From contig NZ_LMHZ01000013.1 of the NCBI RefSeq assembly GCF_001428545.1, positions 31,683 through 95,682 on the forward strand: a stretch of 64,000 nucleotides of DNA, written 5' to 3'. The notes below the pieces were generated by a model that saw nothing but the letters and a program-made list of their open reading frames with translations, did no database searches and had not been told where the DNA came from. Positions 25,731 through 34,850 of this stretch are shown here, piece by piece. Source of the DNA: Noviherbaspirillum sp. Root189. Its GTDB lineage: Bacteria > Pseudomonadota > Gammaproteobacteria > Burkholderiales > Burkholderiaceae_D. Each line of letters opens with the position of its first letter. Positions within the stretch are counted from its first letter, which is position 1. The position numbers and the translations under genes were made by a program.

Positions 25731-27623
25731 ATGAATGCACCGCATCCCGTTCCTCGTCCGATACAGGCACTTTCCGACCAATTGATCTCGCAGATCGCCG
25801 CCGGCGAAGTCGTCGATCGCCCTTCTGCCGTGGTCAAGGAATTACTGGAGAACGCGCTCGATGCGGGCTCGACGCAGATTACCGTTCGACTGGAAGAAGG
25901 CGGCGTCAAGCGCATTGCGATTACCGACAACGGTCGCGGCATTCCGCCGGACCAGCTGCCGCTCGCGCTCGCGCGGCATGCGACCTCCAAGATCGCGTCG
26001 CTGGATGACCTGGAACATGTCGGCACCCTGGGCTTTCGCGGAGAGGCGCTTGCATCGATTGCTTCCGTGGCGCAGCTGACGTTGACATCGCGCTGCGCAG
26101 ACGCGCCGCATGCCTGGGAAATTGTCGGCCACCAGACCAACCAGGTCACTCCCGCGTCGGGAGCCCAAGGTACCACGGTCGACGTGCGCGACCTGTACTA
26201 CAACACCCCGGCGCGCCGCAAATTCCTGAAATCCGAACAAACGGAATTCGGTCATTGCGCGGAAGTGGTCCGTCGCATTGCCCTGTCTCGGCCCGATGTC
26301 ACTTTCTCGCTGTCGCATAACGGCAAAACGATAGACCACTGGAATGTCTCGGGTGTCGAGAAGCGCAGCGCGCATATTCTTGGAGAGGAATTCGCCAGTG
26401 CCCGCCTGCCGCTGGACGAAAACTCAGGATCTCTGCGCCTGCACGGATTTGTCGGCCTGCCGACCGCATCCAAGGCACGCGCCGATAGCCAGTATTTTTA
26501 TGTCAATGGCCGCTTCGTCCGTGACAAGCTGCTGACGCATGCGGTGCGTGCTGCCTATCAGGATGTTCTGCATGGCGATCGCTATCCCTGCTACGTGCTC
26601 GGACTGGACCTCGATCCCGCCCTGGTCGATGTGAACGTGCATCCGTCCAAGATCGAAGTGCGTTTCCGGGATAGCCGCGCCGTACATCAATTCGTGTTTC
26701 ACGCAGTGAGTCGTGCGCTGGCCCAGACCTCGGCAACCGCATTCGGTACAGCGCCCCCGCCTGTCACGGCCACATCCGGCACGTTGGGCACATTGGGTAC
26801 TTCGGGCACGCTGCCATGGGTGCGCGAACAGAAGCAGACCGCTTTCAGCATGCCGTTCTCTTCCGGTGCAGGCGTTGCGCAAACAAGCACGGCCTACGGC
26901 GCCCTGTTTTCCCCTTCTCCTTCTTCAATCACGCCAAGCGGAATGGAAGAGCGGCCTGGCAACATGCAGACAACAGGCTTCATTCCCGAATTGCAGCGCA
27001 CCTATGGCGCGACACCGGCGCAGAGTCTGCCCGATGATGAATACCCGCTTGGTTTTGCGATTGCCCAGCTGCACGGCATTTATGTTCTTGCACAGAACAC
27101 GAAAGGCCTGGTGCTGGTCGACATGCATGCGGCGCACGAACGCATCCTGTACGAGCATCTGAAAAATGCGCTCGATGCGGACGCCCTGCAAATCCAGCCG
27201 CTGCTGATCCCGGTGACCTTTTATGCAGATCCGGTTGAAGTCGGCACCACGGAAGAAAACCAGCAAGCCTTGCAGGCGCTTGGGTTCGATATCAGCGCAT
27301 TGTCGCCGACCACGCTGGCGGTGCGTGCCATTCCTGCGTTATTGAAAGATGCGGATGCGCAGACGCTGGCGCGCGATGTGCTGCGGGATGTGCGCGAGTT
27401 CGGCGGTTCACGGGTACTGGTCGAGCGCCGCAATGAAATGCTCGGCACCCTGGCCTGTCATACCGCCGTACGTGCCAATCGCAGCCTGACAGTGCCGGAA
27501 ATGAATGCGCTGCTGCGCCAGATGGAAGCGACCGAACGCGCCGACCAGTGCAATCATGGTCGGCCGACGTGGGTGCAACTCGCCCTGTCGGACCTGGACA
27601 AGCTGTTCCTGCGCGGCCAGTAA
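25731..27623 (+). CDS. mutL: DNA mismatch repair protein MutL with endonuclease-type motif
   Basis: This 630-aa protein has an N-terminal GHKL ATPase (IAAGEVVDRPSAVVKELLEN, DNGRGI, TLGFRGEALASIASV), a transducer domain to about residue 330, and a variable Thr/Gly/Ser/Pro-rich linker (about 330-420). The C-terminal dimerisation domain follows. It contains DMHAAHERILYE, which differs from the endonuclease DQHA(X)2E(X)4E motif only at Gln, plus ACHTAVRANRSL and CNHGRPTW. This suggests a nicking MutL, as expected in species without MutH. MutL-miaA linkage is classical; here a bcr-type gene sits between them. Confidence 0.95.
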   Translation: MNAPHPVPRPIQALSDQLISQIAAGEVVDRPSAVVKELLENALDAGSTQITVRLEEGGVKRIAITDNGRGIPPDQLPLALARHATSKIASLDDLEHVGTLGFRGEALASIASVAQLTLTSRCADAPHAWEIVGHQTNQVTPASGAQGTTVDVRDLYYNTPARRKFLKSEQTEFGHCAEVVRRIALSRPDVTFSLSHNGKTIDHWNVSGVEKRSAHILGEEFASARLPLDENSGSLRLHGFVGLPTASKARADSQYFYVNGRFVRDKLLTHAVRAAYQDVLHGDRYPCYVLGLDLDPALVDVNVHPSKIEVRFRDSRAVHQFVFHAVSRALAQTSATAFGTAPPPVTATSGTLGTLGTSGTLPWVREQKQTAFSMPFSSGAGVAQTSTAYGALFSPSPSSITPSGMEERPGNMQTTGFIPELQRTYGATPAQSLPDDEYPLGFAIAQLHGIYVLAQNTKGLVLVDMHAAHERILYEHLKNALDADALQIQPLLIPVTFYADPVEVGTTEENQQALQALGFDISALSPTTLAVRAIPALLKDADAQTLARDVLRDVREFGGSRVLVERRNEMLGTLACHTAVRANRSLTVPEMNALLRQMEATERADQCNHGRPTWVQLALSDLDKLFLRGQ

Positions 27624-27627
27624 ACAC

Positions 27628-28845
27628 GTGAATACCGTCATCGGACCACTCGCGCAGTTCGCGCAAGCGCCCCTGCTGTTGCTCATCATCGCCTTCATGA
27701 TGCTGCAACCCTTGTCGACCGATCTTTACCTGGCGTCGCTGCCGAGCCTGGCGAGCAGTTTCGGCGTATCGCCATCGACGGTACAACTGACGCTATCACT
27801 GTTCGTGATTGGCTTTGGCGGCGCGCAGCTGGTTATCGGACCGCTGTCCGATCGCTTCGGCCGTCGTCCTATCCTGCTCTGCGGACTTGCGCTCTATCTT
27901 GCGGCAAGCCTACTCTGCGGGCTGTCGACATCGATTGCCATGCTTATTTCAGCGCGCTTCCTGCAGGCGCTCGGCTGCTGCGCCGCGGTCGTCATTGCGC
28001 GCGCGGTGGTTCGCGATGCGTACGAACCCGAACACAGCGTACGCGTCGTGGCCAGTGCCAGCACCTGGCTGTCGCTGGCCCCGATCGTCGGCCCCATCCT
28101 GGGCTCGTATCTTCAGGTGACGTTCGGCTGGCGCGCCGCTTTTGCCGCGCATGGAATCTTTTCAGCCTGCCTGCTGGCAGTGTGCCTGCGGCATATGCCC
28201 GAAACCAATATGCACAAGAATCCGCGCGCCACCGAATTATCGGGCCTGCTGGCGAATTATCGGATGGTATTGGGCGCACGCGAGTTCTGGGCGCATGCGC
28301 TGCCCGGCGCTTTTTCCTACGGCGCCATCTTTGCATTTATTTCGGGATCTTCTTTCGTCCTGATCCAGGTGCTCAATGTGCCGACCGCATGGTTTGGCTA
28401 CTGCTTTGCATTGGGCGTCTCGGGCTACATGATCGGCACTCTTGTCTGCCGCCGACTGCTGCCGCGAATTGGTGCCAGTGGAGCGTTCCGTATCGGCAGC
28501 CTGGTATCGTTGCTCGCCGGCGGCGGCTTCCTGCTTGCAGCGACGGTGGGCATTGCACATTGGTCGCTGATGCTGGCCGCCATGTTTTCGGCAATGCTTG
28601 CCCACGGGATCAATTTCCCGATCGCGCAGTCTGGTGCAGTCTCGCCGTTTCCTGCACAGGCCGGCACGGCGGCGGGTTTAATGGGAGCGCTGTATATGAG
28701 CGTTGCTTTTGCGGTAGGCACGATCATCGGCGTTACCCATAATGGCACGCTGTATCCATTGGCGATCATTTCCTGCATCTTGGGACTGCTGATCTTTATC
28801 TCGGTGCGCACCATTCCGGGCACCATCCTGAAAACCGCGTCATGA
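27628..28845 (+). CDS. Bcr/CflA family drug-resistance MFS transporter
   Basis: This 405-aa protein has twelve transmembrane segments of the DHA1 Bcr/CflA family. The signature [21 protein letters not shown] is in helix 1, [20 protein letters not shown] is motif A, and helix 4-5 carries [20 protein letters not shown] and GPILGSYL. The start is taken as GTG at 27628, five bases after the mutL stop, because no suitable ATG precedes helix 1. The 3' end overlaps miaA by 4 bp. It is probably a proton-driven efflux pump; the substrate is not deducible. Confidence 0.9.
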   Translation: MNTVIGPLAQFAQAPLLLLIIAFMMLQPLSTDLYLASLPSLASSFGVSPSTVQLTLSLFVIGFGGAQLVIGPLSDRFGRRPILLCGLALYLAASLLCGLSTSIAMLISARFLQALGCCAAVVIARAVVRDAYEPEHSVRVVASASTWLSLAPIVGPILGSYLQVTFGWRAAFAAHGIFSACLLAVCLRHMPETNMHKNPRATELSGLLANYRMVLGAREFWAHALPGAFSYGAIFAFISGSSFVLIQVLNVPTAWFGYCFALGVSGYMIGTLVCRRLLPRIGASGAFRIGSLVSLLAGGGFLLAATVGIAHWSLMLAAMFSAMLAHGINFPIAQSGAVSPFPAQAGTAAGLMGALYMSVAFAVGTIIGVTHNGTLYPLAIISCILGLLIFISVRTIPGTILKTAS

Positions 28846-29813
28846 ATTATTCCGCAAAGCCGCTGGTAGTGGCGATCATGGGCCCGACCGCGTCTGGCAA
28901 GACCGCTGCGGCGCTCAACATTGCACGTCATCTCCCGGTCGAGATCATTTCCGTGGATTCGGCACTGGTTTTTCGGGGGATGGACATCGGCACCGCTAAG
29001 CCGACACGTGAAGAACGCGCCCAGGCACCGCATCACCTGATCGACATCCTCGATCCGACTCAAGCCTATTCGGTCATGCAATTCCGCGATGACGCGATAA
29101 GACTGGTCGCGGAAATTGCAGGTCGCGGCAAGCTGCCACTGCTGGTAGGCGGCACCATGCTTTACTTCAAGGCATTGCGTGATGGTCTTGACGCATTGCC
29201 GCAAGCCGACCCGGATGTACGCGCCAGACTGGATGCCGAGGCTGTACAGGTTGGCATGCCCGCCATGCATGCCAGACTTGCCACACTCGATCCCGAAACC
29301 GCGGCACGCTTGAAACCTAACGATTCGCAGCGCATTCAGCGTGCGCTGGAAATCATCGAGCTGACCGGCCAGCCGATGTCCGAGTTGCTGGCAAAGGCTC
29401 CAAAGAGTGAGCTTCCTTTCGACCTGCTGCCGCTTTCCCTTGAACCATCCGACCGCAGTGTGCTGCACAAACGTATTGCGGACCGCTTTGTCGCCATGCT
29501 TGATCAGGGTGACAGCGGCCTGATCGGCGAAGTCAAACAGCTGCGCGCGCGCGGCGACCTGCATCTTGGCCTGCCCTCGATGCGCTGTGTCGGCTATCGT
29601 CAGGCCTGGGAATACCTGGATGGCCAGTACGGGTTTGAAGCGCTGCAAGAAAAGGGGATCGCCGCCACACGCCAGCTCGCCAAGCGGCAACTGACTTGGC
29701 TGCGGTCGATGCACGACCGCATCGTAGTCGACTGTATCAAGCCGGATGCATCGGCACAGATTGTTGACCAAGTGACAAATCATTTGCGACACCGGGCAAC
29801 CAGTTCCACGTGA
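28842..29813 (+). CDS. miaA: tRNA dimethylallyltransferase MiaA
   Basis: This 323-aa enzyme prenylates A37 of UNN-decoding tRNAs. The P-loop is [16 protein letters not shown]. The catalytic region includes [21 protein letters not shown] and [38 protein letters not shown] and [16 protein letters not shown] complete the family signature. Its ATG overlaps the MFS stop (ATGA). MiaB, which acts next on i6A37, is encoded at 37.6 kb. Confidence 0.97.
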   Translation: MNYSAKPLVVAIMGPTASGKTAAALNIARHLPVEIISVDSALVFRGMDIGTAKPTREERAQAPHHLIDILDPTQAYSVMQFRDDAIRLVAEIAGRGKLPLLVGGTMLYFKALRDGLDALPQADPDVRARLDAEAVQVGMPAMHARLATLDPETAARLKPNDSQRIQRALEIIELTGQPMSELLAKAPKSELPFDLLPLSLEPSDRSVLHKRIADRFVAMLDQGDSGLIGEVKQLRARGDLHLGLPSMRCVGYRQAWEYLDGQYGFEALQEKGIAATRQLAKRQLTWLRSMHDRIVVDCIKPDASAQIVDQVTNHLRHRATSST

Positions 29814-29831
29814 CAATGCCGCTCGCACATC

Positions 29832-29860
29832 TTGACAGACGTAATCAGAGACCGCATAAT
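29832..29860 (+). promoter_or_regulatory. Sigma-70 promoter of tRNA-Met
   Basis: TTGACA (29832-29837) and CATAAT (29855-29860) are 17 bp apart. The predicted start near 29867 leaves a 5' leader of about 7 bases before the tRNA. Confidence 0.8.
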
Positions 29861-29873
29861 CTATGGCTATTCT

Positions 29874-29950
29874 GGTGATATAGCTCAGTTGGTTAGAGCA
29901 CAGCACTCATAATGCTGGGGTCGGTGGTTCAAGTCCACCTATCACCACCA
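29874..29950 (+). tRNA. tRNA-Met (CAU), elongator
   Basis: This 77-nt cloverleaf begins GGTGATATAGCTCAG and ends with encoded CCA (29948-29950). The acceptor stem GGTGATA/TATCACC pairs fully. The anticodon loop CTCATAA lies between CAGCA and TGCTG, with CAT at 29908-29910. The TTCAAGT T-loop is normal. The body resembles E. coli elongator tRNA-Met more than initiator (no C-A mismatch at 1:72) or tRNA-Ile2, although the CAU anticodon alone does not exclude Ile2. Confidence 0.93.
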
Positions 29951-29957
29951 AATACCG

Positions 29958-29995
29958 AAGGCCGTAACCTGTCAAATGGGTTACGGCCTTTTGCT
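29958..29995 (+). terminator. Rho-independent terminator of tRNA-Met
   Basis: AAGGCCGTAACC and GGTTACGGCCTT form a 12-bp stem with a short loop, followed by TTGCTTT. It starts 8 bp past the tRNA CCA end. Confidence 0.9.
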
Positions 29996-30318
29996 TTGTA
30001 TGACTGTTAGGCCAACAGTTCGTGATGCTTGTTGCCGATCATGGAAAACCATTCACGCTGAAATGAACATTCCCTCAGAAGCGGTGATCGACAACCGACG
30101 CGTCCAGATGGCGCCTCATGCAAGAATCGCCTCCGCGTTTACCTTGCCACCTGCTTCTATCCACAGCCCGATGTAGCCTCAATTCCCCTTCTGAACGTCG
30201 TCCATTTATCCCTCTTGGCGGATACGCCCCGTTCTCGTATTCCATTTCGCTGCATTTGATTGCGCTCGGCTCAAATCATGGCGCGAGCATGCATGCACGT
30301 TTTTTGCAGGAGCATTTT
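29996..30318. other. Gap between tRNA-Met terminator and SulP gene
   Basis: About 320 bp without a supported gene. One small inverted repeat (CTGTT-AGGCC-AACAG, near 30004-30018) is visible. The SulP promoter should be here but I cannot pick one with confidence. Confidence 0.5.
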
Positions 30319-31839
30319 TTGAACATCACCGCACAGTCCGATATCAAAACCAATGTATTAAGCGGCATCACCGTATCGTTGGCGCTCGTGCCCGAAGCCA
30401 TCGCCTTTGCCCTCGTCGCCCACGTGAGTCCACTGACGGGTCTTTATGCAGCCTTTATCGTTTGCCTGATCACTGCGGCTTTGGGCGGACGTCCCGGCAT
30501 GATTTCCGGCGCGACCGGTGCGCTGGCCGTAGTGATGGTCTCTATCGTCGTGCAGCACGGACCGGAATATCTCTTTGCCACCGTCATTCTGATGGGGATG
30601 CTGCAAATCCTGTTTGCATTGCTGAAACTCGGCAAGCTCATTCGGATGGTGCCTCACTCGGTCATGCTGGGCTTCGTCAACGGTCTGGCGGTCGTTATCT
30701 TCATCGCACAGTTCGGCCATTTCAAACTTGCCGGCCCGGACGGCATGCCTGTCTGGATGGCGGGAACGGCGCTGTACACCATGCTCGGATTGGTTATCCT
30801 GACAATGGCAATCATTTATCTGCTGCCCAAAGTGACCAATATCATTCCCTCCTCGCTGGCCGCGATCCTGATCGTGTCGGGCCTGGTCGCCGGACTGGGC
30901 ATTCAGACCAAAACCGTCGGCGATATGGGTTCCATTGCCGGCGGACTGCCGCAATTCCATATTCCCCAGGTTCCTTTGACACTGGATACGCTCTACATCG
31001 TTTTTCCCTATGCACTGATTCTGGCCGCAATCGGGCTGATCGAGTCGCTGTTGACCCTCAACCTGATTGACGACATCACGAACACACGAGGCAAGCCAAA
31101 TCGCGAGTGCCTGGCGCAGGGCACCGCCAATGTGGTTGGAGGCTTCTTTGCCACGATGGGCGGATGCGCAATGATTGGGCAGAGCATGATCAACATTAAC
31201 AACGGGGCACGGCAAAGATTGTCGGGTCTGGTAGCCGCCGTTTTTCTGCTCGGCTTCATCTTGTTTCTCTCCCGCTGGATCGAAATGATTCCGTTGGCCG
31301 CACTAGTTGGACTGATGTTTGTTGTCTGTGAAAAGACATTTGAATGGAGCAGTCTCCAGGCGTTGCGCAAGATCCCGAAGCAGGATGCGATGATCGTGGC
31401 GGGTGTCACGATCATCACCGTGCTGACGGATCTGGCCATCGCTGTTTTTGCCGGCGTCGTGTTTGCGTCCCTCGTGTTCGCATGGCAGCACGCTAAACAG
31501 ATCCAGGCAAAGGCGACGATGGATGCTCAAGGCTGGAAGGTTTATGAACTGCAAGGCTCACTTTTCTTCGCATCGACGGCAAATTTCCTGAGCCTGTTCG
31601 ATCCGGCCAACGATCCGCAGCATGTCGTGATTGAATTCCGGCATGCCCGCGTTGTGGATCATTCCGCGGTGGAGGCAATTGATTCGCTGGCGGCGCGTTA
31701 TCAGCAGGCGGGAAAGACGTTACATCTTCGCCATTTAAGCGCCGATTGCCTTGAACTGCTGGACAAGGCAAAGGGTATGGTGAAGGTGAATGAATTTGAA
31801 GACCCGCACTACCATATCGCGGATAACAAGCTTGGCTGA
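30319..31839 (+). CDS. SulP family anion transporter with STAS domain
   Basis: This 506-aa SLC26/SulP transporter has about 12-14 membrane segments. The opening motif is SGITVSLALVPEAIAFALVAHVSPLTGLYAAF, and AALGGRPGMISGATGALAVVMV and MGGCAMIGQSMININNGARQRLSGL follow. A C-terminal STAS domain (about residues 400-495) contains VVIEFRHARVVDHSAVEAIDSLA. Substrates are sulfate, bicarbonate or dicarboxylates; sequence does not decide. I prefer TTG at 30319, with AGGAG 6 bp upstream. ATG at 30289 adds 10 residues but lacks a ribosome site. Confidence 0.9.
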   Translation: MNITAQSDIKTNVLSGITVSLALVPEAIAFALVAHVSPLTGLYAAFIVCLITAALGGRPGMISGATGALAVVMVSIVVQHGPEYLFATVILMGMLQILFALLKLGKLIRMVPHSVMLGFVNGLAVVIFIAQFGHFKLAGPDGMPVWMAGTALYTMLGLVILTMAIIYLLPKVTNIIPSSLAAILIVSGLVAGLGIQTKTVGDMGSIAGGLPQFHIPQVPLTLDTLYIVFPYALILAAIGLIESLLTLNLIDDITNTRGKPNRECLAQGTANVVGGFFATMGGCAMIGQSMININNGARQRLSGLVAAVFLLGFILFLSRWIEMIPLAALVGLMFVVCEKTFEWSSLQALRKIPKQDAMIVAGVTIITVLTDLAIAVFAGVVFASLVFAWQHAKQIQAKATMDAQGWKVYELQGSLFFASTANFLSLFDPANDPQHVVIEFRHARVVDHSAVEAIDSLAARYQQAGKTLHLRHLSADCLELLDKAKGMVKVNEFEDPHYHIADNKLG

Positions 31840-31871
31840 TTGTTATCGTCGTCAATGAACGGCCAGGGTAA

Positions 31872-32025
31872 TACCGATCCCAACCCATAACGCACCATGA
31901 GATCGCGTCTTTTTCCGGGGGCGCCGAGCTGCCTGCCGGCGTTGCACTCGTCGTCAATAGCCCGCTATTGACTCCTCCTGCGCCTTGCCAGTCAAAAAAA
32001 TCCATCGATCTCATTTGTCACGTTA
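31872..32025 (-). repeat. Small palindromic (MITE-like) element, copy 2 (one end lost)
   Basis: This copy is in inverted orientation relative to 16107-16230. It starts TACCGATCCCAACCCATAACG, shares the internal TCAATAGC hairpin and the segment through CCATCGATCTCATTTGTCACG, and has about 45 bp more in its left half (GATCGCGTC...). After GTTAC at its right end the terminal repeat is replaced by the csgH coding sequence, so the end is truncated. The stop codon and last two residues of csgH lie within the element. Confidence 0.75.
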
Positions 32026-32344
32026 CTGGCGCCGGTTTCCCTGTGCAGTCGAAGCGGTAGGTGCTCTCGCCCTGTCCATCCCGTTTCAGGGTGAGTTCGA
32101 CCTTGCAATTGGCATCCGGTTGCACGCTTACTGTTACCTGACCAAGTCGTGTGGGTCGTGCGGCGAGCGCGGTAATCTGCCCTTGCTGGCTGATGCGCGA
32201 AGTGCCGGCACCCGCCTGCTGAAGTACATCCATCCTGAAGCCGAGCCGAACGTCATTAACGCTCTTGACATACGGGACCATCACCATTTGCCCGCCGCCG
32301 GGAGTCGAGTCCAGCCAGACTTGAAGGTCTGCATCTGCCACCAT
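32018..32344 (-). CDS. csgH: Curli assembly chaperone CsgH/CsgC-like
   Basis: This 108-aa protein has a beta-rich Ig-like pattern. The segment VPYVKSVNDVRLGFRMDVLQ is followed by AGAGTSRISQQGQITALAARP, resembling the CsgH domain (curli subunit inhibitor of Alphaproteobacteria, structural analogue of CsgC). No signal peptide is visible at the chosen ATG, which follows AAAGGAATTAC. It is the last gene of the csg cluster, behind a terminator hairpin. Its C-terminal Val-Thr-stop is supplied by the palindromic element, so the native C-terminus may have been altered. The family call is moderate. Confidence 0.7.
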   Translation of the reverse strand: MVADADLQVWLDSTPGGGQMVMVPYVKSVNDVRLGFRMDVLQQAGAGTSRISQQGQITALAARPTRLGQVTVSVQPDANCKVELTLKRDGQGESTYRFDCTGKPAPVT

Positions 32345-32372
32345 GATGTAATTCCTTTAGAACGATGGTAAA

Positions 32373-32397
32373 AAGGCGGGCATATTGTGCCCGCCTT
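32373..32397 (-). terminator. Terminator between csgA and csgH
   Basis: AAGGCGGGC and GCCCGCCTT form a perfect 9-bp stem with a 7-base loop. On the minus strand TTTTT follows. It lies about 45 bp past the csgA stop and would limit read-through into csgH, giving excess curlin over the chaperone. Confidence 0.85.
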
Positions 32398-32440
32398 CAA
32401 AGCTGCGAGCCTCGCATCAGAGAGGCTCAACGTTCAACTA

Positions 32441-34219
32441 TTAGTGCTGCCAGATAGCTGCATGGTTTGTGTTGCCAGCCTGATTGATCGATGCAACATG
32501 ACCATTTCCGGTTTGCAGGATAGCAGCAGTATTACGTGCGGCGTAGCTCGCGCCATCGCCATGCTGCGCGATAGTCGCGAAGCTTCCATTGCCAGCCTGC
32601 GCAACGTTAGCATAGCTCCAATCACCAGTTTGAGCGATCGATGCATTCAATGCGTTACCGCCGCCCTGATTGATCAAGCCATCATTGTTGTTGCCTGCCT
32701 GAACGATCTTGGCCGAGGAATTGCCCGCGTTGTTTTGCGTCACGGATGCTGCGTTCAGTGTGCCGTCCTGTGCAATGGTTGCGGAACTGCTGTTACCACC
32801 GTTCTGCATGATTGTCGCTGTCTGGAACGAGCCGTTCTGGTAGACCGATGCGATATCCTTGTAGCCATTGGTCTGCGTAACGTTCGCGAGATTGCTATTG
32901 CCCGACTGAGTGATATTGGCATCGAACAAACCTTGTACCACACCGCCACCTGGGGAAACGGTACCACCGCTCTGGTGAATGCCTGCAACCTGGTTGTTGC
33001 CGGACTGGTCGATCGTTGCCTTGCTAAAGTCGGCCAGGCCGCCTTGTGTAATATTTGCCGTTTGCACCGCACCGGACTGGTTGATAGACGCGTTGCTCGA
33101 CCAGGTATTCGTCTGCAGAACGTTGGCCTTGCTGCCGCTTCCCGATTGCACCACCGTTGCGCTGCCTTCTTTCGTGCCGGCATTCTGATTGATAACGGCA
33201 CTCTGGTTGTCACCAGTTTGCGTCACGGTCGCGGTCTGGTTATAGGTGTTGTTCTGGTTTACCAGCGCATCGCTCTGATAGCCGTTTGACTGCGTTACCT
33301 TCGCTACGTTGGCATTGCCGCCAGTCTGGTTGACATTGGCGGTGAACTTGCCTTCAGAAACCGCCCCACCAGGGAAATAGCTTGCGCCGCTCTGATTGAC
33401 AGTGGCATTTTGGTTGCTGCCGGACTGGAACACGTTAGCGTTGCTGTAATCAGCCAGACCGCCTTGAGTCACATTGGCAGTGTTCGAAGAATCGAACTGC
33501 GTCACAGTAGCGTTGCTGAACCAGGTATTGGTTTGCAGGACGTTTGCCTTGTTGTCGCTACCGGCTTGAGTGATGACAGCACTGCCGTCGTGCGAGCCCG
33601 CGTTCTGCGTCACCGATGCTGCCTGGCCGTTGCCGGACTGATTCACTTGCGCGGATTGGTTCTGCACGCCGTCCTGCAATACCGTAGCGGTATTACCAGC
33701 AGCGAAGCCATCAACCTGATTGACGGTAACACTGCCGTTGACGGAATTAACTGTTGTGACAGTCGCAGTCTGGTTTGCACCACTCTGGCTGACCAGTGCC
33801 TTGTTGACGGAGCCGGACTGGGTGATAGTTGCGTTCTGGCTGCTACCGGTTTGCGTTGCGACAGCCTGGTTGGCATTACCGGATTGGGAAGCAGTCGCCT
33901 TGCTGTTTGTGGCTGCATCTTGCGTGATACCAGCAACGTTGCCGTTGCCATTCTGGTCGATTGCGGCAGTCACGGCGCTGCTGTTCTTTTGCAGGATGCC
34001 TGGCACGGACGCTGGATCGCTTGGCGTTGCGCCCGGTACGCCTGCCTTGTTGCCGTTACCGTTCTGTGTGATGGCAGCGGAAGAACCCGACACGGCGTTT
34101 TGTTCAATGTACGCGTCGTTGCCGGAACCGGTCGACGAGATGGTCGCCTGTGCAAAGGCGGGCGATGCAGAGTAGGCGAGGCTGATACCGAGTGCGAGTG
34201 CTGTCAGTTTAATTTTCAA
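32441..34219 (-). CDS. csgA: Major curlin subunit CsgA, very long repeat form
   Basis: This 592-aa secreted amyloid subunit has a Sec signal (residues 1-23, ending SPAFA) and over 20 curlin-type repeats with Asn/Gln-Gly ladders (QSGN.N.A.V.Q). E. coli CsgA has five repeats in about 150 residues. Residues 206-345 and 346-about 476 are two copies of a 140-residue block, both carrying KANVLQTNTW, NITQGGLAD or its variant, PGG and NGY. AGGAG precedes the ATG. It is polymerised outside the cell after CsgG-dependent export and nucleated by CsgB. Repeat number may vary between strains. Confidence 0.93.
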   Translation of the reverse strand: MKIKLTALALGISLAYSASPAFAQATISSTGSGNDAYIEQNAVSGSSAAITQNGNGNKAGVPGATPSDPASVPGILQKNSSAVTAAIDQNGNGNVAGITQDAATNSKATASQSGNANQAVATQTGSSQNATITQSGSVNKALVSQSGANQTATVTTVNSVNGSVTVNQVDGFAAGNTATVLQDGVQNQSAQVNQSGNGQAASVTQNAGSHDGSAVITQAGSDNKANVLQTNTWFSNATVTQFDSSNTANVTQGGLADYSNANVFQSGSNQNATVNQSGASYFPGGAVSEGKFTANVNQTGGNANVAKVTQSNGYQSDALVNQNNTYNQTATVTQTGDNQSAVINQNAGTKEGSATVVQSGSGSKANVLQTNTWSSNASINQSGAVQTANITQGGLADFSKATIDQSGNNQVAGIHQSGGTVSPGGGVVQGLFDANITQSGNSNLANVTQTNGYKDIASVYQNGSFQTATIMQNGGNSSSATIAQDGTLNAASVTQNNAGNSSAKIVQAGNNNDGLINQGGGNALNASIAQTGDWSYANVAQAGNGSFATIAQHGDGASYAARNTAAILQTGNGHVASINQAGNTNHAAIWQH

Positions 34220-34269
34220 TTCATTCTCCTAAATGATAAGGGCTGTAATGCTGAGGTGATCTAGTGCCC

Positions 34270-34803
34270 CTAGTACTGGATTACCTTTGCTGCAAGACCG
34301 TTTCCATGCTGCTGTACCAACAAGTTTGGACTGAGCGGATTCTGTTGAATGTTGACTACGTTGCGGTTGCCGGCCTGCTCGATCGCTATGCGATTGGCAT
34401 CCCCCATTTGCGCCACGTTGGCGCGATTCGCATGCCCGGCCTGGACAAGGCTGATGTCGTTGCCGCTTCCCGCCTGACTGGAGGCAAACTGGTTCGATTT
34501 GCCGTTTTGAATCGCGTCAACTTCATTACCGTAGCCACTCTGGCTGATCTGCCCGGAGTGCTGGTTTCCTTGTTGTTTGAGGATGGCGTCATTCAACTCA
34601 CCGACCTGGCTGATGCGCGCCTGATGACCGTGCGAGTTACCAGACGTCAGTTCGGCAGGACCGAGTTCGGAGCGAGCGGCCATGTCCATGGCGGATGCCA
34701 GCAATGCACCAGTCAGCCCTATCGCCAGAATGGCGGTATGTGCCGCTGTCCGGATTGCGCCGGCAGCGCGAGACAACGTAATACGCATGACGATGGCCAT
34801 CAT
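34270..34803 (-). CDS. csgB: Minor curlin / nucleator CsgB-like
   Basis: This 177-aa secreted protein has an export signal (about residues 1-40, AAHTAILAIGLTGALLASAM) and curlin repeats from about residue 65 to the end, for example ARISQVGELNDAILKQQGN and IALEQ-type IAIEQAGNRNVVNIQQ. By position and length it matches CsgB, the surface nucleator of curli. The ATG at 34803 follows AAAGGTACC; an earlier ATG at 34815 lacks a ribosome site. It lies upstream of csgA by 50 bp. Confidence 0.88.
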   Translation of the reverse strand: MMAIVMRITLSRAAGAIRTAAHTAILAIGLTGALLASAMDMAARSELGPAELTSGNSHGHQARISQVGELNDAILKQQGNQHSGQISQSGYGNEVDAIQNGKSNQFASSQAGSGNDISLVQAGHANRANVAQMGDANRIAIEQAGNRNVVNIQQNPLSPNLLVQQHGNGLAAKVIQY

Positions 34804-34850
34804 GGTACCTTTCATAAAATGGTGAAAAGGATGAGAAGTGGCGTAGTGGT

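Noticed and set aside
28425..29906. 493-codon open frame antisense to miaA
   Set aside because: It spans the end of the MFS gene, all of miaA and part of the tRNA on the opposite strand. MiaA is a certain assignment and the antisense product has no family features.
29874..29950. tRNA-Ile2 (CAU, lysidine-modified)
   Set aside because: The overall sequence follows elongator tRNA-Met in the D-arm and anticodon stem more closely, although the anticodon alone cannot decide.
31493..32014. 173-aa frame across palindromic element copy 2
   Set aside because: It reads through the mobile repeat and the 3' part of the SulP gene in antisense. The same peptide fragment would arise at any copy of the repeat.
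32441..34219. CRISPR array
   Set aside because: The regular spacing here is a coding curlin repeat with no identical direct repeats, no conserved spacer length and no cas genes.
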